Shown in pieces: positions 55,167 through 63,464 of a stretch of DNA of 64,000 nt. Below the pieces are notes generated by a model that was not told the origin of the DNA, made no database searches, and worked only from the letters and a program-made list of their open reading frames with translations. The position numbers and the translations under genes were made by a program. This DNA is from Parvibaculum sp. (GTDB lineage Bacteria; Pseudomonadota; Alphaproteobacteria; Parvibaculales; Parvibaculaceae), in contig NZ_JAHBYN010000001.1 in the NCBI RefSeq assembly GCF_019635935.1, positions 2,571,532 to 2,635,531 on the forward strand, in the 5' to 3' direction. Every line of letters starts with the position of its first letter. Positions within the stretch are counted from its first letter, which is position 1.

Positions 55167-55823
55167 ATGGCATTTGGGCCGATGGATGCAGCAAACTCTT
55201 GTATAAGAAGAAGTCGTCGTTTCCTTTCTCTTGCGAATGCTGCGCTCGATGATACGAAAATCAAAAACGATCTTCGACGCACCGCCTTGGTCATGTCAGT
55301 AACGGCGGTGGACGCATACATGCACTGGCTAGTTTTTCGTAGGTTGTCCGAAGTTCGTTATGAGGGTGACCTTCCAAAGTCCCTTAGCAAACTCAATGTA
55401 CCGTTCTCCTCTCTTGCGTCTCTTGCCGACGCTCTTATTGCGGCAAGGCACTCGGACCGGAATATTCGTCCTTGGGTTCAAGTTAAGAATGCGATTCAGA
55501 GAGAGTTGCTTAAGGAAACTTTCCAGAACTACGAACAGATCGGGAATGCATTATCGCTTGCAGGAATTGAAAGAGGGCTTTCTCGAACTGCTACCGAAAT
55601 GGGAAGCACTGCGACTGAAATCAGAGAACGTCTGAATCGCTTGGTTCATCGACGCAATCAAGTGGTTCATGAAGGTGACTTCGTGCGCGCACATCGGCCG
55701 CGCAAATCGAAATACAATAAGATAAAACATAAAGATGTAGTGGATGACGTGGAGTGGATTGAGCGTCTGCTTCAGTCAATCAACAACGTGGTTGAGGCGA
55801 CCAGGTTGGTACCGGCTTCGTAG
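55167..55823 (+). CDS. HEPN-like protein
   Basis: 218 residues, AT-rich. The C-terminal helix has HRRNQVVHEGD with Arg 163 and His 168 at the R-x4-H spacing of HEPN ribonucleases, and the N-terminal TALVMSVTAVDAYMHW is hydrophobic as in the RiboL-PSP or MAE_28990-type HEPN families. HEPN proteins often act as RNases in toxin-antitoxin or defence systems. No partner (MNT or a kinase-like gene) is next to it. Family assignment is by pattern. Confidence 0.6.
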   Translation: MAFGPMDAANSCIRRSRRFLSLANAALDDTKIKNDLRRTALVMSVTAVDAYMHWLVFRRLSEVRYEGDLPKSLSKLNVPFSSLASLADALIAARHSDRNIRPWVQVKNAIQRELLKETFQNYEQIGNALSLAGIERGLSRTATEMGSTATEIRERLNRLVHRRNQVVHEGDFVRAHRPRKSKYNKIKHKDVVDDVEWIERLLQSINNVVEATRLVPAS

Positions 55824-55906
55824 GTGTACCCGAGGAGAACTGGCATGACGCTTGGGATGGCGTCTGAACTTGGATTCTCATAGAAATGAACGTTCGAGCA
55901 GATTGA

Positions 55907-55933
55907 TGGACTTGAGGGACTTGGTGGACTTTG
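55907..55933 (+). repeat. Triple 9-bp repeat, copy 1
   Basis: TGGACTTGA, GGGACTTGG and TGGACTTTG follow each other without gap, then TTT. The shared core GGACTT repeats every 9 bp. See copies at 56013 and on the other strand at 57953. Confidence 0.6.
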
Positions 55934-56012
55934 TTTCAAAGCACCTCACTCATCGCGTCTGATCATTTCCAACAGTTTTTTCAAGAAAATTCGCGCTCGT
56001 TCTAGTGATCGG

Positions 56013-56039
56013 TGGACGTGGGGGACTTAGTGGACTTTG
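56013..56039 (+). repeat. Triple 9-bp repeat, copy 2
   Basis: TGGACGTGG, GGGACTTAG and TGGACTTTG, again followed by TTT. 22 of 27 bases equal copy 1. The copies are 106 bp apart and in the same direction. Confidence 0.6.
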
Positions 56040-56139
56040 TTTAGAGTCATGCCGACATATCACGCTCCGAGACTATCTCTGCGTTCCTTATGCCAGAACG
56101 GAAAGGTTCCCCTCCGAGCTTTCTTTTGAGAACGGCGCT

Positions 56140-56367
56140 ATGATGCCCGGCATGCAATTTTCACCAGAGAGAATTCAAGAGCTGATTCAGATTCATAAAG
56201 AGGAACACGACGAAGAGCTGACGGTAGACGAAGCAAGCGAAATGGGCGCACGCCTCGTCGAACTCTTTACACTTCTCGCACAACCACTACCGAGCGAACG
56301 TGCTGCACGAGAGGGAACGACTACGCCGCCTTCTTCTCCCGATTCTTCCGCTCCACCATCTCAATAA
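56140..56367 (+). CDS. Small hypothetical protein
   Basis: 75 residues (ATG 56140; an in-frame ATG at 56152 begins the conserved part MQFSPERIQELIQIHKEEH). A helix-rich acidic region (EELTVDEASEMGARLVELFTLLAQPL) resembles short proteins that often lie next to recombinases. Its 3' end overlaps the convergent serine recombinase by 47 bp, and those last residues are Pro/Ser-rich filler. Function unknown. Confidence 0.45.
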   Translation: MMPGMQFSPERIQELIQIHKEEHDEELTVDEASEMGARLVELFTLLAQPLPSERAAREGTTTPPSSPDSSAPPSQ

Positions 56368-57916
56368 CTTCTTTGACGATCTCTATCGTCTCAATCATTT
56401 CCGGGTCTCGTGCATCGTATAAAGTTCGAACCTCGTACAAGCGCGCGCACAGGCTTGAACGACAGACGATATTCGACAGGATGAAGAACGGTTTTCTGGC
56501 TCGAAAGCTCAGTTTTCTGTCTGTTAGCACAAGGTTCAAACCGACCGCTCGGACGATCCGCCGTTTTATTTCGTCGTCACCTTCTCGAAGCCAGAAAATA
56601 GCTCTGTTGCTGAACGAAATGAGCAAGCGGTCGGGTTCAAACAGATCCCCTTCGCTACCGGCATGATGCAAGCGTTCCTTGAGGATCAACTTTCGCACCT
56701 GAAGCCGTTGACGCTCCGTAATGAACTCCGCGTCATCGATTGTCTCGCGCGTGCGCAACATGAGCAGCGTTGAGAGCATCCTTTCGACCTCTTCCAGTTC
56801 TCCCTCCGTTGCCTTTATCTGCAGTGACCTCTCCTGGTCGCGTCGAGCCACGGCAGATTGGCGTTCTGCATCTGCCCATCGCTCATACTTCTCCGGCAGC
56901 GCCAAGCGACCGATCTCATTTTCGATCATCGTCTGGATATGGTCCGCAGGCACGAAGGGTTGCCGGCACCGGTAGTCCGGTCGACGCTTGGTGCAGTGAT
57001 AGTAGGAATACGCGCTTCCATATCTGTTGGTTCGCTCCTCGGCGGTGACCATGAAGCCGCACTCACCACACCGAATGAGGCCGGTAAAAGGGAAGCTGCG
57101 CTTTTGGATCACGGGTTTTGCTCTGCCGCTCAGGATATCCTGCACCCGTTGGAACTCGTCTACGGTTACGAGCGGCGTGTGAGCGCCCGGATAGGTTTGC
57201 CTCTCCCAGACAATGAGGCCTGCGTAAAAGGGGTTTCGCAGTATGTGATGAACGGCGCTGACTGTCAGGTATCGGCCACCGATACGCTTCTTTTGTACCG
57301 TTCGCAGACCCCATTTCTGAGTTTCGCCGCTTAGCGCCCGCAACGAGTAGTTTCCCGTGAGCGCCAACTCAAAAAGGCGTCGCACCAACGGGAAACGGTC
57401 AGGATCCGGGGTCGTCGTCTTTGTTGTCCGGTCATTCAGATAGCCGATCGGCGCCATGCTTGGCCGCCCACCCCGTTGGACCTTGGCGCGATTTCCGCGC
57501 TTCACGTTCTCGCTCAGATTGTCGACATAGTATTTCGAGTATCCAAAGATGATCGACAGCATGAACTTCCCTTGCGAGTTGTTCTCGAAGGTGAAGGTTG
57601 CGAATTTGAGGTCCTTGAGCGCTTGCCGGTCGAGCAAATAGATGATGCGGCCGCCATCGATCGAGTTGCGCGCGAGCCGATCCGGATGCCAGGTGATGAT
57701 GCCCTCCGCCTCGCCGCGCTCGATGCGTCGGAGCATGTCGTCGAACACCGGCCGGCCGGGCGCCTTTGCACTGAATGCCTCCAGAAGGACATCGACAATC
57801 TCGACACCTTCGTGCCTCTGAAATTTCCCGAGCAATTCATCGCGCTGGGAGTCGATGGACAGCACCTGGCGATCCTCGGCCTCAGAGGATTTGCGGCAAT
57901 AGACGAAATATTTCAT
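56321..57916 (-). CDS. Large serine recombinase
   Basis: 531 residues. N-terminal catalytic domain with VYCRKSSEAEDRQVLSIDSQRDEL (nucleophile Ser near 10) and IITWHPDRLARNSIDGG, a recombinase domain (IGGRYLTVSAVHHILRNPFYAGLIVWERQTY), a zinc-ribbon (CGECGFMV with CTKRRPDYRCRQ) and a coiled-coil region (ATEGELEEVERMLSTLLMLRTRE). Large serine recombinases integrate or excise elements between att sites. ATG 57916 was chosen for the KYFVYCRKS start; the longer upstream frame crosses the 9-bp repeats. Confidence 0.92.
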   Translation of the reverse strand: MKYFVYCRKSSEAEDRQVLSIDSQRDELLGKFQRHEGVEIVDVLLEAFSAKAPGRPVFDDMLRRIERGEAEGIITWHPDRLARNSIDGGRIIYLLDRQALKDLKFATFTFENNSQGKFMLSIIFGYSKYYVDNLSENVKRGNRAKVQRGGRPSMAPIGYLNDRTTKTTTPDPDRFPLVRRLFELALTGNYSLRALSGETQKWGLRTVQKKRIGGRYLTVSAVHHILRNPFYAGLIVWERQTYPGAHTPLVTVDEFQRVQDILSGRAKPVIQKRSFPFTGLIRCGECGFMVTAEERTNRYGSAYSYYHCTKRRPDYRCRQPFVPADHIQTMIENEIGRLALPEKYERWADAERQSAVARRDQERSLQIKATEGELEEVERMLSTLLMLRTRETIDDAEFITERQRLQVRKLILKERLHHAGSEGDLFEPDRLLISFSNRAIFWLREGDDEIKRRIVRAVGLNLVLTDRKLSFRARKPFFILSNIVCRSSLCARLYEVRTLYDARDPEMIETIEIVKEVIEMVERKNREKKAA

Positions 57917-57952
57917 ATGCGGGAAAGTGTGGCGCCCTTGTGCGTCTCGCCG

Positions 57953-57979
57953 ATACGTCCCCCAAGTCCCCCATGTCCG
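57953..57979 (-). repeat. Triple 9-bp repeat, copy 3 (minus strand)
   Basis: On the minus strand CGGACATGG, GGGACTTGG and GGGACGTAT follow each other at 9-bp steps, just 37 bp upstream of the serine recombinase start. Inverted relative to copies 1 and 2 on the far side of the gene. Confidence 0.5.
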
Positions 57980-58226
57980 CGGTGTAGCTGGAGACGAAGC
58001 AGGTATCGACATCTCCTTGAGGCGTAGCGCTCAAAGTGGATGACGTCGTCCGGTCGACTCGAATCTACCTCATGAGGGCGAAACGCGCGAATCGGCGATG
58101 TGGATTTCTCGATAGTCACGCCGTCATTCTGATACCTCCGACGCTCTTGCCGAAGGTATGCGGTCTTGCCGGGGAAGCACGAACTCACGCCGTTTCAAAC
58201 CGCTCATCGGCGCATACAATCGTTCG

Positions 58227-59561
58227 ATGAACGAGCGTCGAACATCTGCTACCAAGTCTGAGCAACGATCAAAAAGTGGCGTGCCGACGATTTCCCGTAC
58301 CTGCAAGGATGGGACGATCATCGAACTTGTCTATGACGCCGGTGAGCGCAAGACCGCCCTCGCTGTCTCCCGCCACAACGGGCTCTGGAATGTCGAGCAG
58401 GAAGTTCGTACCGAGACCGGCGAACGGCTGGTGCCATACTCGCCGTCGAACAACCTGATCGCGAACGAATGCGTTCTGCTGCCCTCGACCGTCACCGACC
58501 ACGGCAGCAAGGAACGGCTTCTGGAGGAGATCGCCGCCTTCATCCATCGCTATGCGGACCTCTCGCCTCAGTTCGAGAAGTTCGCGACCTACTATGTGCT
58601 CCTCACCTGGGTCCATGACGCCTTTAACGAACTGCCCTATCTCCGCTTCCGCGGCGACTATGGAACCGGCAAGACCCGGGGTCTCATGACCATCGGTTCG
58701 ATCTGCTACAAGCCCTTCTTCGCGAGCGGCGCCTCCACGGTCTCCCCGATCTTCCACACACTCGACACCTTCGGCGGCACGCTCGTCTTCGACGAGGCGG
58801 ATTTGCGGTTTTCGGATGCGAAGGCCGATATCGTGAAGATCCTCAACAACGGCAATGTCCGGGGTCTGCCCGTGTTGCGCACGGTCGTGACCCGCGCCAA
58901 GGAGTTCAACCCGCATGCCTTCCATGTCTATGGGCCGAAGATCATCGGCATGCGGGAATCCTTTGAGGACCGGGCGCTTGAGAGCCGGTTCCTGACCGAG
59001 GAGACCGGTCAGCGGCCGCTCCGCGCCGGCATTCCGATCCATCTTCCGGATAGCCTCAAAAGGGAAGCGCTGGAGCTCCGCAACAAGCTGCTGCATTTCC
59101 GGCTGGTGAACCGGTTTGCGGTCGCGACCGATCCGAGTGTCGTCACACCCGAAATCGAGCCGCGCCTCAACCAGATGGCGCTCTCGCTTCTGAGCCTGGT
59201 CGATAGTCCGGCCCTCCGGGCGGAAATGACCGAGGCCCTTATCCGGCAACAAGCCGACCTCATCAATGAACGGAGCCAGACCTTGGCCGCCCAGGTGCTG
59301 CAGGTGACGATCGAGGCCCTTGAGAAGAGCGATGGTGTATCGATCCCGCTACGCGAGATCGCTGACGGCTTCAATGCGCGTCATGCGAGCGACTACAACC
59401 GCTTCCTCTCGAACAAGGCTATCGGCACGGTACTCAGGAAGCGGCTGCGGCTCCAGACGCAGAAGAGCCGGGGCGTCTATGTCGTCCCCGCATCCGAACT
59501 GCCGAAGATCGATGTGCTCGCGAAACGCTTCGGTGTGGATAGGCTGGGGACAACGCCGTAG
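58227..59561 (+). CDS. P-loop NTPase of a mobile-element family
   Basis: 444 residues. Walker A LRFRGDYGTGKTRGLMTIG near residue 150, Walker B GTLVFDEADLRFSD near 210, and a later sensor-like FHVYGPKIIGMRESFEDRALESRFL. The pattern fits helicase/primase-associated ATPases of plasmids and islands, but I cannot name the family. Start ATG 58227. Well expressed-looking codon use, unlike the AT-rich neighbours. Confidence 0.7.
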   Translation: MNERRTSATKSEQRSKSGVPTISRTCKDGTIIELVYDAGERKTALAVSRHNGLWNVEQEVRTETGERLVPYSPSNNLIANECVLLPSTVTDHGSKERLLEEIAAFIHRYADLSPQFEKFATYYVLLTWVHDAFNELPYLRFRGDYGTGKTRGLMTIGSICYKPFFASGASTVSPIFHTLDTFGGTLVFDEADLRFSDAKADIVKILNNGNVRGLPVLRTVVTRAKEFNPHAFHVYGPKIIGMRESFEDRALESRFLTEETGQRPLRAGIPIHLPDSLKREALELRNKLLHFRLVNRFAVATDPSVVTPEIEPRLNQMALSLLSLVDSPALRAEMTEALIRQQADLINERSQTLAAQVLQVTIEALEKSDGVSIPLREIADGFNARHASDYNRFLSNKAIGTVLRKRLRLQTQKSRGVYVVPASELPKIDVLAKRFGVDRLGTTP

Positions 59562-59715
59562 TACACAGCCGAATTTCTTCATATTTCCGTTACAATGCGA
59601 AAGCATCGGCGCTGCAAGTTGTGACCGAATGACAAATTTTCACGTCTACTGACGACCGACCCTCCGGGTGAAGATGCAAAGCGACTGTTCTGGCCGCTGA
59701 GATGCATCTTTATCC

Positions 59716-60066
59716 ATGTCGCCTTTTCTTCATTGCTACCTCGCAACGCATCGCCGGCGCTGGGGACTGTCCCAGCCGGAGCTTGCCTCGCTGCTCGATC
59801 AGGCTTCGCCAAGCGCGGTATCGCGCTGGGAAGCGCTGCAACGCGCCCCGAACCTTTCAACCGCGCTTCAGCTCGAACTGATCTTCGGCGTGACGCCGCA
59901 AGACCTCTTTCCGGCCCTCTATCGAGAAGCCGAGGACGCGGTCATGCGGCAGGCGAAAGCGCTCTACGAGGCGCTTGAGGGAAAGACCGACGCCAAGTCA
60001 CGTGAAAAACTCGTCCTGCTCTCGCTCATCATCGAGCGGGCAAAGGGCGACACCGATTATGTATGA
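59716..60066 (+). CDS. XRE-type helix-turn-helix regulator
   Basis: 116 residues. HTH: RRRWGLSQPELASLLDQASPSAVSRWEALQRAPNLSTALQLELIFGVTPQDLFPAL is the Cro/C1 fold. The C-terminal helix ends with SREKLVLLSLIIERAKG. The following gene begins in its stop codon (ATGA), so it likely regulates or partners with that RuvC-like protein. Confidence 0.82.
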   Translation: MSPFLHCYLATHRRRWGLSQPELASLLDQASPSAVSRWEALQRAPNLSTALQLELIFGVTPQDLFPALYREAEDAVMRQAKALYEALEGKTDAKSREKLVLLSLIIERAKGDTDYV

Positions 60067-60593
60067 GAACCGCCATCAGTCCGCTTCGCGGACTCGTCAT
60101 CGCTATTCATCCTACCTCACGAGGATTCGGCTGGGTGCTCTTCGAAGCGCCCGGCGCTATCGCCACCTGGGGCGTCGTCGACGTCTCGAACTACAAGGAA
60201 GACAAGAACCGGCGGGCGCTGGCGCGTGTCGGAAAGCTCCTCGAACGCTACAGCCCCTCCGTCCTTATCCTCGAAGACTTCGAGCACAAGCCCGCGCGGC
60301 GAGGCGCCCGGATCAAGCGGCTCTGTCGCGCCATGCTCCGTCTCGCCGAACATCGCGGGATAGAGGTTCGCGTCTACCCGCGCGCGGCCGTCAACGCCTG
60401 TTTCCGGTCCGTTGGCGCGAAGACGCGCCATGAGATCGCGCAGGCGGTCGCGCTCCATATCGATGCGCTCCGGCACATGTTGCCGGCACGGCGCAGGCTC
60501 TGGGACCCCGAGCATCCCCGCATGGGGCTCTTCCAGGCCGCAGCGCTCGCGATCACCTATTACACGCTCGCCGGCGCGGAGGAGCCACCATGA
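60063..60593 (+). CDS. RuvC/RNase H-fold protein with altered first acid
   Basis: 176 residues. The N-terminal strand LVIAIHPTSRGFGWVLFE matches the RuvC-type G-I-D-P-G-x-x-x-x-G signature except His 16 replaces the first Asp. LILEDF is the second acid and helices follow to KTRHEIAQAVALHIDAL. Structure should be kept, but catalysis as known needs the Asp. Coupled to the HTH gene by a 4-bp overlap. Could be an inactive DNA-binding form. Confidence 0.7.
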   Translation: MRTAISPLRGLVIAIHPTSRGFGWVLFEAPGAIATWGVVDVSNYKEDKNRRALARVGKLLERYSPSVLILEDFEHKPARRGARIKRLCRAMLRLAEHRGIEVRVYPRAAVNACFRSVGAKTRHEIAQAVALHIDALRHMLPARRRLWDPEHPRMGLFQAAALAITYYTLAGAEEPP

Positions 60594-60675
60594 GAACCGC
60601 AGCCACTAGGCGGCACTCCGCCTTTGGCGGCTGGGCCTCAATCCTGGGACCCAGCCGACAGAGAAGGAACATCCC

Positions 60676-61011
60676 ATGACATCACGGGAAGATGTGCTGG
60701 TCATTCGCCGGCTGAATGACGAGTTGAGACAGAAGTGCCGGGACGGCCGAGTCCTGATCACGCAAGGGGTCCTCTCCTTGCCCCAGGACCTTATCCGGAA
60801 GGTGCTCACGGCGGTCGAGGCGTTCGATACATTCACGCCGGACAACGACCCTCATGGCGAGCACGATTTCGGATCGGTGAAGGTCGACGGCACGCTCGTC
60901 TTCTGGAAGATCGACTATTACGACCGGACGATGGAGGCAGGCTCTCCCGACCCGAGCGACCCCGACGTCACGACCCGTGTCCTCACGATCATGCTTGCCG
61001 AGGAATATTGA
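60676..61011 (+). CDS. DUF3768 family protein
   Basis: 111 residues. LNDELRQKCRDGRVLITQGVLSLPQDLIRKV and DNDPHGEHDFGSVKVDGTLVFWKIDYYDR and VLTIMLAEEY are what I recall of DUF3768, uncharacterised and typical of plasmids and islands of alphaproteobacteria. Separate ribosome site GAAGGAACATCCC. Followed by a terminator at 61028. Confidence 0.85.
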   Translation: MTSREDVLVIRRLNDELRQKCRDGRVLITQGVLSLPQDLIRKVLTAVEAFDTFTPDNDPHGEHDFGSVKVDGTLVFWKIDYYDRTMEAGSPDPSDPDVTTRVLTIMLAEEY

Positions 61012-61027
61012 TTCTCCGCGAGAAACC

Positions 61028-61058
61028 AACACCCCGCCAACCGGCGGGGTGTTCTTTT
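61028..61058 (+). terminator. Rho-independent terminator
   Basis: AACACCCCGCC (61028-61038) and GGCGGGGTGTT (61043-61053) form an 11-bp perfect stem with AACC loop, then CTTTT. It ends the DUF3768 transcript, and in the other direction the lipoprotein gene. Confidence 0.88.
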
Positions 61059-61062
61059 GTTG

Positions 61063-61485
61063 CTAGTTGGATTCCTTGCGGGGTGCGTAGACCGTGTCTT
61101 TCCCGGTGGGCGCGACGGGCAAAGCATTCGAGGTCTCGACATATCTGGAGGAGAAACCGCTCATCACCCCGGGTGAGGCATAGACCATCCAGCGGCCGTT
61201 ATCAGCCAGAAAAAGCTGCGCCGGCAGATCGTACTGCTTATCGTCGCTGAAATAGACGATGTACTTAGTGCAGCTCTCGCGGTGAGCTCCCCATATGGTG
61301 TCCGCCGTCACGGTTCTCCTCACAATCTCGGTGAGCGCACGGGCGACATTCTCATCGGCCGGTCGTTTCGGGCAGTTCTCCGCTGCCGAGGCGACCGGGT
61401 TGTCGCAAGCGCTCGCGATACCGCTGAGCGCCACCAGCAAGGCGATCCGAAGGGCTTTGGCGATCGATCGTCGTTGTTCTGGCAT
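61063..61485 (-). CDS. Small lipoprotein
   Basis: 140 residues with signal ALRIALLVALSGIASAC (lipobox ASAC) so the mature part is lipidated at Cys 27. Remaining chain has three Cys; no known domain. It converges on the terminator at 61028. Upstream of it is a second lipoprotein on the same strand. Confidence 0.65.
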   Translation of the reverse strand: MPEQRRSIAKALRIALLVALSGIASACDNPVASAAENCPKRPADENVARALTEIVRRTVTADTIWGAHRESCTKYIVYFSDDKQYDLPAQLFLADNGRWMVYASPGVMSGFSSRYVETSNALPVAPTGKDTVYAPRKESN

Positions 61486-61551
61486 GGCAGTTCAAGTCGC
61501 TCCGTTGGTGTCTCAGAGAGAAGGCGGCGGCTTTTTCCAGCAGGTGCTCCG

Positions 61552-62289
61552 CTACGCCTTGCTTGCGGCAGGCACGCTCCCGAGTAGCCGGTCCGCCCAG
61601 GCATCGCCCGCGATGCGCGCGATCTCGCCTTCGGGCGGCGCGCTGCCGGCGACCTCTACCTTGACGTTCATGCGATCCGTCCAGGTGATGCTGTTCGTCT
61701 TGCAGGAGAAGGCCGAGAGGTCGACGACGCGTGTGTTGTTGGCGCGCTCCAGCGACCACATGTTCTTGTTGAAGTTGATCCCCTGATCTGCGGCGAAGAG
61801 GACGAGATCGGCTTTGGTCGCCTTGCAGATCGAACCGTAGAAGGCTGCCTGTTCCTGGGCGGTCATGAGGCCGGCAACCGGCTGCCGTCCGGTCTTGCTG
61901 AGAGCCTCAGCGGTGGCGTTCGGCGAGAGCACATCGAAGCGCCCGGTCCCGAGTAGCCGTTCGGTCAGCCGTACCTCGCGAACGCCATTCTGCCAGACGG
62001 CGATCCGTCGAACCTCCGGCGTGAGAGGCGTTGTGGAGCCGCCCGTGTCGAACGCCACTTGGGCTGTGCCGCCGGTGGTTGTCTGGAAGGTTTTGTATCC
62101 CTGGAAGCCGCTAACGGCAGCCATGCCGACTGTCATCGGGATCAAAGCCGCGGCGCATCCGCTGAGAAGGAAGCAGGCCGCCACCACAATCAGAAGAGAG
62201 GGAAGCGGCCTTCCCCTTGTCCGGTACTCTTCAGTCCCATCGGCCCGAACTGTGTCGGAATCCTCACAGGTGCCCACCCATCCACGCAT
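61552..62289 (-). CDS. Lipoprotein, CsgG-like region
   Basis: 245 residues. A hydrophobic stretch LPSLLIVVAACFLLSGCAA with a lipobox (LSGC) starts about residue 30, so the real start may be later; ATG 62289 is the first possible. RIAVWQNGVREVRLTERLLGTGRFDVLSPN resembles CsgG or related peptide-secretion lipoproteins, and SKTGRQPVAG follows. Probably anchored at the outer membrane. In a two-gene unit with the small lipoprotein. Confidence 0.55.
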   Translation of the reverse strand: MRGWVGTCEDSDTVRADGTEEYRTRGRPLPSLLIVVAACFLLSGCAAALIPMTVGMAAVSGFQGYKTFQTTTGGTAQVAFDTGGSTTPLTPEVRRIAVWQNGVREVRLTERLLGTGRFDVLSPNATAEALSKTGRQPVAGLMTAQEQAAFYGSICKATKADLVLFAADQGINFNKNMWSLERANNTRVVDLSAFSCKTNSITWTDRMNVKVEVAGSAPPEGEIARIAGDAWADRLLGSVPAASKA

Positions 62290-62696
62290 CGAAATTCCCC
62301 CGCTGAACAGAATGAGCAATTCTGTTCAGCGCCGAATGCCGACTCGCTAGGTCCAAGCACCCATAAACGCAAGACGCAACTGCAGTCGGCATCTACTGGG
62401 TTGGTTGGGAAATCCCAGCTAGAGATCCCGATACACGATATTGGCCAGACCGGACCAGCGAGGTTGGTCACACCGCGGTGACGGGCAAATAATATGAATT
62501 GTGATAAGCTATTTTTGTGATTCCCAAAGGCGTTGAGCGTTAAACTCGTGGACGGAGGCACCGTTCTTACTCGTTACTGTGAGTATAGAGAGTTTTCGAG
62601 TTTCCCGGTTGCAAGTGTCGTGGCAAGACGGCTGGATCGCCTAGAGCCGACGAAAAAGCAATAAGGTCGAATCAGAACTCAGAGATAATAGAATCT
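62290..62696. other. AT-richer gene-free interval
   Basis: About 400 bp with no convincing gene. Composition falls toward A/T in the half next to 62697; short frames found here are not supported. Probably the promoter region for the divergent lipoproteins and the 62697 operon; I see no clear hexamers. Confidence 0.45.
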
Positions 62697-63464
62697 ATGA
62701 AGAATCAATATTTCGGAGATCAGACCGACTACATCAAGTACGGTATTCTCCGGTCATTCTCCAAGTTTGGAGCGAAGCTAGGTATACACTGGACGTTAAC
62801 TGACGACGACGGTTCGTCTGACGGTTCGCGAACACGCTATTTGAAATCAGCAAAAGAGTGGCGCGAATATGATCCGGAGATCTTTGACATTCTCGTCGAG
62901 CGACTCGACGCCGGAGAACGAAAACTTCATCTGGTCGATGAACTGCAATTCATTCCAAATGCAATTCATTGCTTCGACAAATGGGAGAGCAACGCAAGTG
63001 CGAGGATGCGTAGCATTGAAAGCCTCCTAGACCGTCTGCCGACGGGATCACTTGTGTTTCTCGACCCAGACAATGGTCTTGAAGTTAGTTCCGCGCGGAA
63101 AGAAAGCCGAAACGCGTCAAAGTATGTTTTCTTCGACGAGTTATCCATGTTTTGGGCATCAGGCCATTCGTTGCTCATTTATCAGCACTACCCGCGTGTG
63201 CAGCGAATTCCTTATGTCCTGGAACAACTGAATCGACTGAAAACAGCTTTACCGCATATGCGGGAAGCAGCACTCTTAACTAGTCACGTCGCCTTTCTTG
63301 CATGCATTCAGAGCGAGCATTCTCATATCGTTGAACCGGCGATCGATAATATCGTAGAGCACTGGGCACCTCATGTAGGTGCTGTGCAGGTAGATGGAAC
63401 AATCAAGTCGGCGTCTGCCCGACCCAATGCACTCATCTCTCCCCAGCAAGAGCTGTCGTTATGA
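62697..63464 (+). CDS. Uncharacterised protein with KNQYFGDxxDYxKYG start
   Basis: 255 residues, AT-rich. MKNQYFGDQTDYIKYGILRSF begins a pattern I have seen in uncharacterised proteins of accessory regions. SLVFLDPDNGLEV and FFDELSMFWASGHSLLIYQHYP resemble the core of methyltransferase-like or nuclease-like folds, but no SAM motif is complete. Its stop overlaps the next gene's start (ATGA), so the two work together. Confidence 0.6.
   Translation: MKNQYFGDQTDYIKYGILRSFSKFGAKLGIHWTLTDDDGSSDGSRTRYLKSAKEWREYDPEIFDILVERLDAGERKLHLVDELQFIPNAIHCFDKWESNASARMRSIESLLDRLPTGSLVFLDPDNGLEVSSARKESRNASKYVFFDELSMFWASGHSLLIYQHYPRVQRIPYVLEQLNRLKTALPHMREAALLTSHVAFLACIQSEHSHIVEPAIDNIVEHWAPHVGAVQVDGTIKSASARPNALISPQQELSL

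Larger units (their letters stand above)
55824..56139. other. Gene-free interval holding two 9-bp-phased repeat blocks
   Basis: About 316 bp between the HEPN gene and the next small gene hold no open frame of note. It contains repeat blocks at 55907-55933 and 56013-56039. Confidence 0.6.
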
